Origin: Rhizobium sp. Root483D2 | Lineage (GTDB): Bacteria > Pseudomonadota > Alphaproteobacteria > Rhizobiales > Rhizobiaceae | Assembly: GCF_001426685.1 (NCBI RefSeq) | Contig: NZ_LMFB01000012.1 | Coordinates: forward strand, 116,655 to 180,654 | Direction: 5' to 3' | Length of the DNA stretch: 64,000 bases | In this document: piece after piece, positions 37,105-45,599 of the stretch | Layout: each line of letters starts with the position of its first letter | How positions within the stretch are numbered: the first letter of the stretch is position 1 | Program-made: the position numbers and the translations under genes | The notes under the pieces: generated by a model | The model's input: only the letters and a program-made list of their open reading frames with translations | What the model was told of the DNA's origin: nothing | Databases searched by the model: none

Positions 37105-38472
37105 CTACGTTCTTATGTGCCTGAAAACGGCGGCGGGATGGGAGGCGGTCAGCCTTCCATTCTCGCCGCCGAACAGTTTCTGCCGCAACGGCCCCGCGGC
37201 ATAGTCAGCTTTGAACAGCCCGCGCTCCTGCAGCACCGGCACGACCAGGTCAACGAAATCCGCAAGGCTCTCCGGCGCCACGGTGCGCGCAAGGTTGAAG
37301 CCGTCGATACCAGCCTCCTCGATCCACATCTGCAGATGATCGGCAATCTGCTCCGGTGAGCCGACAACCGGCTTCATCCGGCTGCCCAGCACCATCTGCT
37401 CGGTGATCTGCCGCACGGTTACCGGCTTTGCCGCCTGTTTGGTGATCGCCGCCAGCGCCGATTGGTTGGCATTGGTGGTCAGCTGTTCGATCGGCTCGTC
37501 CAGTCCGTATTGGGAAAGATCGATGCCGATAGAGCTGGAATAATGGGCAAGCGAGGCCTCGACGCTGGAATACTGGCGATAATCCTCCAGCTTGTCGCGC
37601 GCTTCCTTTTCTGTCCGACCGACGACGACGGTCAACAGATTGAGAATGCGCAAGGGATCGCTGCCGCGCCCGAATTCCCCGGCCTTCTGCCGCAATCCCT
37701 CCACGATCGGCCTTGCGGCTTGCGGCGTGGCACTGGCGATGAACACGCATTCGGCATGTTTTCCGGCAAAATCCTGGCCTCTTGCCGAAGCGCCGGCCTG
37801 AAACAGAAGCGGCGTCCGCTGCGGCGAAGGTTCGCTCAGATGAATGCCCTTCATCTTGTGGTAGTGCCCGTCATGGCTGACGGTGCGCACTTTGGAGGGA
37901 TCGGCAAATATCCGGCCCGTCCTGTCGCGCAGCACCGCGTCGTCGTCCCAGCTGCCTTCCCAGAGCTTGTAGAGCACCTCAAGATACTCTTCCGCCGCAT
38001 CGTAGCGGGCATCATGGTCCGGCTGCCGTTCCAATCCCATGCTGCGCGCGGCGCTGTCGAGATAGCCGGTAACGATATTCCAGCCGATCCGCCCTTTGGT
38101 CAGGTGATCCAGCGTCGACATGCGCCGCGCCAAGAGAAAGGGCGGCTCGTAGGTCGTATTGACGGTGACGCCGAAGCCAAGATGCTTTGTGACATGCGCC
38201 ATGGCCGAAATCGGGATCAGCGGATCGTTGACCGGAATTTGCGCTGCAGCCTCGATCGTCGGGGCAGGGCTTGCCTTGTAGACATCGTAGACCCCGACAA
38301 TATCGGCGAGGAACAGCCCGTCCAGCTTGCCGCGCTCGGCCGTTATGGCCAGATCCGTCCAATAGTCGAGATCGGTATAGCGCACCGATTGGTCGCGCGG
38401 ATGTGTCCAAAGGCCATGATTGATGTGGCCGACACAGTTCATGTCGAAGGCGTAAATCTGCATTGTCTTCAT
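37105..38472 (-). CDS. FMN-dependent monooxygenase (NtaA/SnaA/DszA type)
   Basis: A 455-aa bacterial luciferase-like oxygenase using reduced FMN from a partner reductase. Typical stretches are FLADIVGVYDVYKASPAPTI, HLGFGVTVNTTYEPPFLLAR, TKGRIGWNIVTGYLDSAARS and TPLLFQAGASARGQDFAGKH. Relatives attack sulfones, nitrilotriacetate or dibenzothiophene sulfone. It is divergent from tauABC, so the likely job is to oxidise an imported organosulfur compound and free its sulfite; the exact substrate is unknown. No flavin reductase gene is in view. Confidence 0.88.
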   Translation of the reverse strand: MKTMQIYAFDMNCVGHINHGLWTHPRDQSVRYTDLDYWTDLAITAERGKLDGLFLADIVGVYDVYKASPAPTIEAAAQIPVNDPLIPISAMAHVTKHLGFGVTVNTTYEPPFLLARRMSTLDHLTKGRIGWNIVTGYLDSAARSMGLERQPDHDARYDAAEEYLEVLYKLWEGSWDDDAVLRDRTGRIFADPSKVRTVSHDGHYHKMKGIHLSEPSPQRTPLLFQAGASARGQDFAGKHAECVFIASATPQAARPIVEGLRQKAGEFGRGSDPLRILNLLTVVVGRTEKEARDKLEDYRQYSSVEASLAHYSSSIGIDLSQYGLDEPIEQLTTNANQSALAAITKQAAKPVTVRQITEQMVLGSRMKPVVGSPEQIADHLQMWIEEAGIDGFNLARTVAPESLADFVDLVVPVLQERGLFKADYAAGPLRQKLFGGENGRLTASHPAAVFRHIRT

Positions 38473-38554
38473 CCGGCTATTCCCTGTCTTTCGGTGGTGT
38501 TTTTCCCTGTTTCATACCATCCCGGCGAAAACACCCAAGTCTTTCGTGAATTTA

Positions 38555-38582
38555 GATTCGCATTACGAAAGCATAGCGAATC
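38555..38582. promoter_or_regulatory. Inverted repeat between the monooxygenase and tauA
   Basis: GATTCGC (38555-38561) and GCGAATC (38576-38582) are perfect 7-bp arms with a 14-base spacer, in the AT-rich divergent promoter region. Candidate operator for a sulfur regulator. Confidence 0.35.
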
Positions 38583-38689
38583 CGGGAATTTTTTATCTCT
38601 ATAAATTCTATGAATTTTACAATGATCGTTCATCATTCCATCGGAGCCTCCGGTGCGGAATGCCATTGAACCATTGCCGGGAGAGGGAC

Positions 38690-39700
38690 ATGACAATCAA
38701 CCGACGCCGCCTTCTGGGAACCGCCACCCTGGCCGTTCTCGCTTTCACGACACACAGTAATTTTTCCTACGCCGCCGACGTCAACGTCAATATCGGTTAC
38801 CAGCCGATTGTCGAGCCGTCGCGCGTGCCGCAGGCCGATGGCACATATGAAAAGGTCACCGGCGCAAAGATCAACTGGCAGAAATTCGACAGCGGTGCCG
38901 ATGTGATCACCGCCGTCGCTTCCGGCTCGCTCGATATCGGCTATGTCGGCTCCTCGCCGCTCGCTGCCGCCGCCAGCCGCGAAATCCCGATCGAGACGAT
39001 CTTCGTCGTCGGCTTGATCTCGGAAGCCGAGGCGCTCGCCGTCAAGGGCATCGACAAGCCTGAGGATCTCGCCGGCAAGAAGATCGCCACGCCCTTCGTC
39101 TCCACCGCCCATTACAGCCTGCTGACGGCGCTGAAGCACTGGAAGGTCGATCCGAAATCCGTCGAAATCCTCAACCTGCGGCCTCCGGAAATCGCAGCCG
39201 CCTGGGAACGCGGCGACATCGATGGCGCTTACGTCTGGGATCCGGTCCTGTCGGAGCTGAAGAAAACCGGTAGCGTGCTGGCAACGTCGGCAGATGTCGC
39301 CAAATGGGGCGGCCCGACCTTCGATGCCTGGATCGTCAGCAAGAAATTTGCCGAAGAACATCCCGACGTCGTTACCGGCTTCGTTCAGGTGACCGGCAAG
39401 GCCTATGCCGACTACCGCGCCAATCCGGACAGCTGGAACGCAGCGTCGCCGGAAGCGGAAAAAATCGCCAAGCTCACCGGCGCAAAGGTTGAGGAAGTGC
39501 CGGCTCTGCTGAAGGGTTATCACTTCCCGACGCTGGAAGAGCAGGCCGGTGCCGATCTGCTCGGTGGCGGCACGGCAAAGGCGGTTGCGGAAACATCCGC
39601 CTTCCTTTTGGAGCAGGGCAAGATCCCGGCGGTTCTTCCGGACTACGCGCCTTACGCTTCGTCGCGCTGGGTCGTCGAAGCCGCCAAGGCTGGCCTTTAA
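38690..39700 (+). CDS. tauA: Taurine/sulfonate ABC transporter, substrate-binding protein
   Basis: Periplasmic TauA/SsuA-type protein, 336 aa. It has an N-terminal signal (RRRLLGTATLAVLAFTTHSN, cleavage near SYAA), then VNIGYQPIVEPSRVPQADG, a GSLDIGYVGSSPLAAAASR binding loop and YVWDPVLSELKKTGSVLATS. GAGAGGG precedes the ATG. With tauB and tauC downstream it forms a full importer for taurine or another sulfonate. Confidence 0.9.
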   Translation: MTINRRRLLGTATLAVLAFTTHSNFSYAADVNVNIGYQPIVEPSRVPQADGTYEKVTGAKINWQKFDSGADVITAVASGSLDIGYVGSSPLAAAASREIPIETIFVVGLISEAEALAVKGIDKPEDLAGKKIATPFVSTAHYSLLTALKHWKVDPKSVEILNLRPPEIAAAWERGDIDGAYVWDPVLSELKKTGSVLATSADVAKWGGPTFDAWIVSKKFAEEHPDVVTGFVQVTGKAYADYRANPDSWNAASPEAEKIAKLTGAKVEEVPALLKGYHFPTLEEQAGADLLGGGTAKAVAETSAFLLEQGKIPAVLPDYAPYASSRWVVEAAKAGL

Positions 39701-39755
39701 CAAACAGGCGCTGGAATCACATGCGATTCCAGCGCCGCAAACCATCGGTGTGATC

Positions 39756-40553
39756 ATGAGCGTGCTGTCGCTGCAATCCGTATCCCTGGCATTTCCGGCC
39801 GATCGCGATATCAGCCGGACACGGCTGGTGCTGGATAGCGTTACGCTGCACTTGGCATCCGATGAATTCATCGTCGTCATCGGCCGCTCCGGCTCCGGCA
39901 AGACCAGCCTGCTCAATCTTGCGGCCGGATTTCTCAAGCCCACATCCGGCCGCGTGTCGGTGGATGGTGCTGATATCCCCGGGCCTGCCGCCGATCGTGC
40001 CGTCGTCTTCCAGGACGATGCGCTCTACCCCTGGCTGAACGCCCGCGACAATGTCGCCTTTCCGCTGAAACTCAAGGGCATTGCCAAGGGCGAGCGCCGC
40101 CTGCGGGCAGATGACCTGCTCGCCAAGGTCGGCCTCGACAATGCCGGGGCTAAGAACATCTGGGAATTGTCGGGCGGCATGCGCCAGCGCGTCGGCATCG
40201 CCCGGGCGCTGGCCTCCGAGCCGCGCTTTCTGCTGCTCGACGAGCCGCTCGGCGCGCTCGATGCGCTGACCCGCACCCGTCTGCAGCAGTTCCTGCTCAA
40301 GGTCTGGTCAGACAGCAAGACCGGCGCGCTTTTGATCACCCACAGTATCGAGGAGGCGATGTTGCTCGCCACCCGCGTCATTGTGCTGGCGCCCAATCCC
40401 GGCCGGATCATCGCCGATATACCGGCAAGCTTCGGCAGGCAGTTGCTCGGTGGACAATCCCTGCAGGATATCAAGGACTCGCCGGAATACCGGCGCCTTC
40501 ACGATGGCCTGAACGGCCTCATTCATGCAGATAGCGAGGAGCAAGCGGCATGA
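39756..40553 (+). CDS. tauB: Taurine/sulfonate ABC transporter, ATP-binding protein
   Basis: ATPase subunit, 265 aa, with Walker A (GRSGSGKTS), signature LSGGMRQRVGIARALA and Walker B (FLLLDEPLGALD). The D-loop and H-loop (LLITHSIEEAMLLATRV) are typical of the TauB/SsuB group. Its stop overlaps the tauC start by 4 bases. Confidence 0.92.
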   Translation: MSVLSLQSVSLAFPADRDISRTRLVLDSVTLHLASDEFIVVIGRSGSGKTSLLNLAAGFLKPTSGRVSVDGADIPGPAADRAVVFQDDALYPWLNARDNVAFPLKLKGIAKGERRLRADDLLAKVGLDNAGAKNIWELSGGMRQRVGIARALASEPRFLLLDEPLGALDALTRTRLQQFLLKVWSDSKTGALLITHSIEEAMLLATRVIVLAPNPGRIIADIPASFGRQLLGGQSLQDIKDSPEYRRLHDGLNGLIHADSEEQAA

Positions 40554-41398
40554 GCATCGATATCGGCGCCATGGCCCCCGTCAGCCCAACAGCCCCTGCC
40601 GATGTGACCACCGGGGCGCCAAAGCCAAGGCGCAGCCTGGGAACTCTGCCGGTCTCTTTGGCAACCATTGCTGCCATCATCGCGGCCTGGAGCCTTGCTT
40701 CCGCCTATGGCCTCGTCTCGCCGCTCTTCCTGCCGTCGCCTCTGGTCGTCGTGAAGGCAATCTGTTCCGTCGCGGTCAATGGCTTTGTCGATTCGACGCT
40801 TGCCGAGCATACGTTCGCCAGCCTGCTGCGGATTTTCGCAGCCCTGGCCGCCGCCCTCGTCATCGGTATTCCGGCCGGCCTTGCCATCGGCACCAGCCGC
40901 GTCGGCAAGGGCATTCTCGATCCGATCGTTGAATTCCTGCGGCCGCTGCCGCCGCTGGCCTATCTGCCGCTGATCATCATCTGGATCGGTATCGGCGAGG
41001 CGTCGAAGATTACCGTCATTTCGCTCGCCATGCTGCCGCCGGTCATCCTGTCCACCGCCGCCGGTGTCAAATCCGCACCGTCCGATTTCATCAATGCCGC
41101 CCGGTCGTTCGGCGCATCGCGCCTGCAGATCCTCCTGCAGGTGATCCTGCCCAGCGCCATTCCGTCGATCCTGACCGGAACCCGCATCGCGCTCGGTGCA
41201 GGCTGGTCCACACTGGTGGCAGCCGAACTGGTGGCAGCAAGTCAGGGGCTCGGGTTCATGATCCAGTCGGCAGCACAATTCCTCGTCACCGACATCGTCA
41301 TTGCCGGTATTATCGTGATTGCCGCGATCGCGTTTCTGTTCGAAATCCTGGCGCGCCTTTTGGAACGCTGGTTCGTGCCTTGGGCGGCACACCGGTAG
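40550..41398 (+). CDS. tauC: Taurine/sulfonate ABC transporter, permease
   Basis: Membrane subunit, 282 aa, with about six spans. The TauC hallmark RPLPPLAYLPLIIIWIGIGE and the EAA loop (INAARSFGASRLQILLQVIL) are visible. Its end lies 7 bases from the end of the convergent Crp/Fnr gene, with no room for a separate terminator. Confidence 0.92.
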   Translation: MSIDIGAMAPVSPTAPADVTTGAPKPRRSLGTLPVSLATIAAIIAAWSLASAYGLVSPLFLPSPLVVVKAICSVAVNGFVDSTLAEHTFASLLRIFAALAAALVIGIPAGLAIGTSRVGKGILDPIVEFLRPLPPLAYLPLIIIWIGIGEASKITVISLAMLPPVILSTAAGVKSAPSDFINAARSFGASRLQILLQVILPSAIPSILTGTRIALGAGWSTLVAAELVAASQGLGFMIQSAAQFLVTDIVIAGIIVIAAIAFLFEILARLLERWFVPWAAHR

Positions 41399-41405
41399 TG
41401 CAGCC

Positions 41406-42140
41406 CTATCGCGGCTCGACCGTCTGGCTGAGATAGGTCGGGTCGAACTGCGCCAGCTCCTGCAGGCGCGGCCAGTCGAGGATGGTGATCATCTGGCCGA
41501 TCCAGGTCAGAAGCTCGGCCTTGCGCAAGATCTGCAGCGTCTTGTTGAGATGCACGAGCGATATGCCAAGCACATCGGCGAGCTCCACCTGCGTCAGCGG
41601 AAAATGAAAATTATAGCCGCTGGTGCGCCCGACGACCTGCAGCCGCATGAACAATTCGCAGACCAGATGCGCAAGATGCGATTTTTTCGAGCGCCGCCCC
41701 ATCGCCACGATCCACTCGCGATGGATGGCGCCGTCCACCAGCGTATCCAGCCAAAGCAGGCGGCTGAGATGCGGCTGCGTCTCGGTGATGGCCTTGAGGT
41801 CGCCATGCTCGACGAAGGCCACATGGCATTGCGACATCGCAACGATGCCGTGGTCCATGGTCTTCAGCAGGAATGCATGCAGATCGACAAAGTCGCCGGC
41901 AATGTGCAGGGCGGTGATCTGGCGCGTGCCATCGGCCAGGAATTTGTAGCGTGCCGCAAAGCCGTCGATCAGCAGCGTGCTATACCCCGGCCGCGATCCC
42001 TCGACCACGATCTCCTCGTCGACCTTGAAGCGCCGGTCGCGCCAAATCAGCTCTCTGAGCAGCGACACCTCGTGCGGTGACACCACGTCATGGCTTTGAA
42101 GGTTGAGAAGGAGCGAATCGATCAATTTGCGGCATGCCAT
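41406..42140 (-). CDS. Crp/Fnr-family transcription regulator
   Basis: A 244-aa regulator with an N-terminal cyclic-nucleotide-binding-like domain (VVEGSRPGYSTLLIDGFAAR, TALHIAGDFVDLHAFLL) and a C-terminal winged helix (PLTQVELADVLGISLVHLNK). The cluster of four N-terminal cysteines that holds the iron-sulfur centre of Fnr is absent, so it is not an oxygen-sensing Fnr. Convergent with tauC; a role in sulfur control would be a guess. Confidence 0.88.
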   Translation of the reverse strand: MACRKLIDSLLLNLQSHDVVSPHEVSLLRELIWRDRRFKVDEEIVVEGSRPGYSTLLIDGFAARYKFLADGTRQITALHIAGDFVDLHAFLLKTMDHGIVAMSQCHVAFVEHGDLKAITETQPHLSRLLWLDTLVDGAIHREWIVAMGRRSKKSHLAHLVCELFMRLQVVGRTSGYNFHFPLTQVELADVLGISLVHLNKTLQILRKAELLTWIGQMITILDWPRLQELAQFDPTYLSQTVEPR

Positions 42141-42275
42141 GTGATGGATGGGCTCTCCACCTATCCCACAAACGGCCGGGGCTCATTTAACATTGACACA
42201 TAAATGACGAATCCTGTTGATTTCAGGAACTATTTTCGTCCCGGTGAATTCCTGACCGTTCATGGGGATGCAAAT

Positions 42276-42530
42276 ATGATGAGCCGATACTTTTTCGATC
42301 TGCACAATGGTGACGGCGCAACCCGCGACGAACAGGGGTTGGAATTGTCAACACGCGCAAGCGTCACAAGGGAGGTCACCCGAATTCTGCTGGATGTCGT
42401 CCAGGACGAGATCGGCGATCAGCCAAACGGTGCGGTCTCCGTCGTGGTTCGCGATGACAAGGGCAGGGCCATTTCAATGGCCAACCTGACATTCAGCAAC
42501 GCTTGGTTTGAAGACAAGCTTGTCGAGTAG
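42276..42530 (+). CDS. DUF6894 family small protein
   Basis: An 84-aa protein with the DUF6894 pattern SRYFFDLHNGDGATRDEQGL near the start. The function is unknown; rhizobia carry many copies. The frame is open to 42204, but the family begins at ATG 42276 (or 42279), which has GGGGATG before it. Confidence 0.72.
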   Translation: MMSRYFFDLHNGDGATRDEQGLELSTRASVTREVTRILLDVVQDEIGDQPNGAVSVVVRDDKGRAISMANLTFSNAWFEDKLVE

Positions 42531-42575
42531 CCCTGCGAGCATCTTGATAGCTATCCGTGGGCAACGCCGAACTGC

Positions 42576-43355
42576 CTATACCATCGCCCGGCTGAGACCG
42601 CCGTCGATCGGCAGCGCTACGCCGGTGATGTAACCGGCCTGCCGGCTAGCGAGAAAAGCCGCTGCCGCCCCGAACTCGGCCGGAGTGCCATAGCGCCCGA
42701 CCGGAATATCCGACTTGCTGCGTGCTGCAACCGTCTCGATGCTCAATCCTTCGCTCTCCGCATCCATCCGGTCAAAGCTCAGCGTCCTGTCCGTCGCCAG
42801 CCGCCCCGGCAGGAGCATGTTGACCGTCACGCCCTCGGCTGCCACTTCGCCCGCCAGCGTCTTCAGCCAGCCGGCAACGGCGCTGCGCAGCGCGTTGGAG
42901 GCGGTCAGGCCTGCAATCGGCTCGCGGATGCTGGTGGAGGCCACGGCCATGATGCGCCCAAAACCGTTTTGTCGCATCGCGGGCAGCAAACGCTCAGTGA
43001 TGCGCATGCCGGCCAGCACCATCGTATCGAATTGCGCACGCCAGAACGCCGGATCGATCTGCGCCGCCAGGCTCGGCGGCGGCCCGCCACCGTTCAAAAC
43101 GAGAATATCGATATCTCCGAAATCGGCGCGGAGCCGGTCCAGAAACGGATCGATAGAATCAGGATTGCTCAGATCAAGCGCTAGCCCGCAAGCCGAGTGC
43201 CCAATCGCTCTCGCACTCGCCTCCGACCTCTCCTGATCCCGCCCCGTCAAGGCAACAACAACCCCCTCCGCCGCCAACGTCTCAGCAATCCCCCGCCCCA
43301 GCCCCTTGCTGCCGCCGAGAACCAGTGCCCGCTTGCCGTTGATGCCGAGATCCAT
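42576..43355 (-). CDS. SDR family oxidoreductase with a non-canonical active site
   Basis: A 259-aa short-chain dehydrogenase/reductase. The cofactor loop GGSKGLGRGI (residues 14-23) and LNGGGPPP (the NNAG-like motif) are present. The expected Tyr-x3-Lys is missing: in ASTSIREPIAGLTASNALRS the places are taken by Ser153 and Arg157. Its C-terminus (FLASRQAGYITGVALPIDGG) is normal. A subgroup of SDRs shares this change, so it may still act on a substrate by another mechanism, or only bind. The substrate is unknown. Confidence 0.85.
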   Translation of the reverse strand: MDLGINGKRALVLGGSKGLGRGIAETLAAEGVVVALTGRDQERSEASARAIGHSACGLALDLSNPDSIDPFLDRLRADFGDIDILVLNGGGPPPSLAAQIDPAFWRAQFDTMVLAGMRITERLLPAMRQNGFGRIMAVASTSIREPIAGLTASNALRSAVAGWLKTLAGEVAAEGVTVNMLLPGRLATDRTLSFDRMDAESEGLSIETVAARSKSDIPVGRYGTPAEFGAAAAFLASRQAGYITGVALPIDGGLSRAMV

Positions 43356-43488
43356 GATGTGCTCCTTTGCTCAAGCGCCCGTTGGAGCCTGCTCAAAAAT
43401 AGTAGTCAAGCGAGATGACGGCTTGTTTGAGGGTTGGGCGCTTCAAAAGACAAGCGTAAGCGATGGGGTATCATTTGCGAGGTTCTAA

Positions 43489-44208
43489 CTAGAGACCGTA
43501 GAATAGACCGCCGGTACCGGTCCCCTTGCGACGGGCTTCCGCTGTCCGCTCCTCGAAAACTTCCTGCCAAATGCGGTAGGTCGATGCCACCATGGCCTCC
43601 AGTTCGCCAAGCGAATAGAGCTTAACACCTTCGTCGCTAAATAAACGGACAACCCGGCTATCATCGTTATCGGTGAAGCGGATAATTCCAAGATTTACGC
43701 TGGCAAAATCCTCATCCGCCGCGCGGATACGCTCATGCATCATTGAGAAGACGAACCGCCGCCCAAGCTCTGTAAGACCCTTTGTCCTGCGCGGGTCTAT
43801 AAAGACCGCGTAGGGTTTCGCCTCAATCGCAAGGATCATAGGAAGCCAGAAGGATACCTTACGACCCGCGCCCATCGGCATTGCAAAGAACTCATGTCGT
43901 CTGCCCATAATGCTGCAAGATGTTGCGTAGTCGTGCAGAGCTTTGGCAATCTGAAGGTTATTTTTCAGCTCGTCGCCTGCCTTGCAAGCCCGTGTCAGTT
44001 GGTCTCTAATCTTGTCCCACGGTGCTGGCTCCAGCGGACCGAACATCCCTAGCTCAACGTTGAATACTTCGCCAAAGCATGACCGGACAGGCTTGTAAGA
44101 GAATGTGGAAAATCCACCCTTCATTTGCTTTAACGCCGAACGCTTTAACTCGTCTGACATTGGAGCAATTCGCGCCAAATCAGTGTCAGGTAAAAGGGGT
44201 ATCGTCAC
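43489..44208 (-). CDS. Putative toxin partner of the Panacea antitoxin
   Basis: A 239-aa protein I cannot place in a known family. It begins at a GTG with GGAGAG just before it, 23 bases inside the end of the panA-like gene, an overlap typical of toxin-antitoxin pairs. Features seen: GRRHEFFAMPMGAGRKVSFW, then AVFIDPRRTKGLTELGRRFV, then RFTDNDDSRVVRLFSDEGVK, all soluble and moderately charged; no signal peptide or membrane span. The gene pair is lower in GC than its neighbours. The layout recalls Caulobacter socAB, where SocA has this domain and SocB blocks the DNA sliding clamp, but similarity to SocB is not shown. Confidence 0.6.
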   Translation of the reverse strand: MTIPLLPDTDLARIAPMSDELKRSALKQMKGGFSTFSYKPVRSCFGEVFNVELGMFGPLEPAPWDKIRDQLTRACKAGDELKNNLQIAKALHDYATSCSIMGRRHEFFAMPMGAGRKVSFWLPMILAIEAKPYAVFIDPRRTKGLTELGRRFVFSMMHERIRAADEDFASVNLGIIRFTDNDDSRVVRLFSDEGVKLYSLGELEAMVASTYRIWQEVFEERTAEARRKGTGTGGLFYGL

Positions 44209-44734
44209 TTGGCTCTCCAGACAACGGCTTTAGACCTACGGAGACCTTATGGAATCGGAATCGGTCTATAACAATACTATCCGGGATTCTTAGACCGAAC
44301 GCAACTTCTGTTCTTGATTTGTCTACAACGTACGACCATGGCGAGTCCTTGGCGTGCGAGAGATCTACCAGTCGGCCGGCAGGCATTCGCCCGTATGAGT
44401 TCAAAACCTGCTGAATCAATCCAATCAATCGAGTGTCAGACGGTGTTTTCATTTCCCGAGGCGCACCCGTCATAGGGTCTTGCGCCGAAGCCCGAAAAGA
44501 AATCATGGTTGAGCCAGCTTCCCTGAATGCACGATAGACAGAGGGATGAACCGGACCATATTGCCAAGCCTCAAAATAACCTGACACGAGCGGCAACTTT
44601 GTTTGTACGAGGTAAATACCGTGTGCAAAGTAAAGCAACTTTTGGAGAACGAGGTTACTGAGTCTAATGCCAAGCCTATCTGCTTCATCTAGCATCAGAT
44701 TGGCGACAGCCCTTGGGTCGTATCCAGCGCTCAT
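44186..44734 (-). CDS. Panacea-domain (DUF4065) antitoxin, PanA/SocA-like
   Basis: A 182-aa protein with the Panacea domain: LSNLVLQKLLYFAHGIYLVQ, SGYFEAWQYGPVHPSVYRAF and RLVDLSHAKDSPWSYV. This domain is a versatile antitoxin fold that pairs with many unrelated toxins; in Caulobacter SocA it is also a protease adaptor. Its 3' end overlaps the unknown downstream gene, which is therefore its likely toxin. The pair lies next to the 3' end of tRNA-Ala in a lower-GC patch, consistent with horizontal transfer. Confidence 0.87.
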   Translation of the reverse strand: MSAGYDPRAVANLMLDEADRLGIRLSNLVLQKLLYFAHGIYLVQTKLPLVSGYFEAWQYGPVHPSVYRAFREAGSTMISFRASAQDPMTGAPREMKTPSDTRLIGLIQQVLNSYGRMPAGRLVDLSHAKDSPWSYVVDKSRTEVAFGLRIPDSIVIDRFRFHKVSVGLKPLSGEPSDDTPFT

Positions 44735-44834
44735 GGCATGAAGCTTCTTGTTTCCGGTCCTGATTTCATTGTGCAGTACCGATTCTTGCCCGGCGCGAAT
44801 CGAAAAGCTACCCCTTAGAGCATTAATTGGTTAC

Positions 44835-44865
44835 GGGTACTTATTGTGGGTACTTTCTTGGGTAC
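44835..44865. repeat. Three GGGTAC direct repeats
   Basis: GGGTAC occurs at 44835-44840, 44848-44853 and 44860-44865, spaced 13 and 12 bases apart, in an AT-rich stretch between the panA-like gene and tRNA-Ala. Regular spacing near one helical turn suggests protein binding: an antitoxin operator or recombinase arm sites. Confidence 0.45.
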
Positions 44866-44931
44866 CTATGCAAATATGGGACAGTTTATCTAACTAAATT
44901 TATTTCGGAATTCTTTAATCCCAAGAAAATT

Positions 44932-45007
<76 letters not shown>

Positions 45008-45209
45008 ATTTTGGGTCCGGCTAGGCCGGTTCCGGGAAGGCCGTCCGAACTGTTTGTCCGGTCGGTTGGCGGCTTCATACTTCTGCTTTTTGAAGATGGC
45101 AAGCCGAAAAAGACAAAGGGCCAAGTTTTTATTGTGTGAGCCCGGAGCCTTGCGTCCGCAAGGGAATGAAAACCCCGCGCGGACGCCAATTCTTTGAATC
45201 TTGAGAGGT

Positions 45210-45599
45210 TTAGACCTCGTCGTCGTCGTCCGAGACGCCGATCAGGTCGGACAGGCCGTCCTCGTCGTCTTCGTCGGCTTCGAGGAATGTGTCGTCGTCA
45301 TCGCCTTCGATTTCGACGTCGTCATCGCCCAGATCCGGAATGTCGTCGCCGCCGGCTGCTTCGCTGTCGGCATCCTCCAGCGAGACCAGTTCAACTTCGG
45401 GGTTCTCGGTATCGACTTCCTGAACCTCGTCCTCTTCAGCGGCCTTTTCCATTACCTTGGCAACGGATGTTTCCTCGAAGAAGGAGAGCGGATAGGATTT
45501 TCCGGTATAGGGAGAAACGATCGGATCCTTGTTCAGGTCGTAGAATTTACGGCCCGTTTCCGGATCGACGCGTTTGGTTCCAAGTTCCGCTTTTGCCAC
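45210..45599 (-). CDS. TIGR02300 family acidic protein
   Basis: A 129-aa protein with the family signature ELGTKRVDPETGRKFYDLNK and DPIVSPYTGKSYPLSFF, then a long Asp/Glu-rich tail ending DDDDEV. The function is unknown; it is conserved in alphaproteobacteria. The GTG at 45599 is taken as the start, because AGAGG lies 8 bases before it and homologs begin at the AKAELGTKR stretch. The frame is open a further 12 codons upstream. Confidence 0.87.
   Translation of the reverse strand: MAKAELGTKRVDPETGRKFYDLNKDPIVSPYTGKSYPLSFFEETSVAKVMEKAAEEDEVQEVDTENPEVELVSLEDADSEAAGGDDIPDLGDDDVEIEGDDDDTFLEADEDDEDGLSDLIGVSDDDDEV

Noticed and set aside
44735-44931. Duplicated tRNA-Ala 3' end as an att site for the Panacea patch
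   Set aside because: I looked for a copy of the tRNA 3' terminal bases near 43400-43490 and found none.
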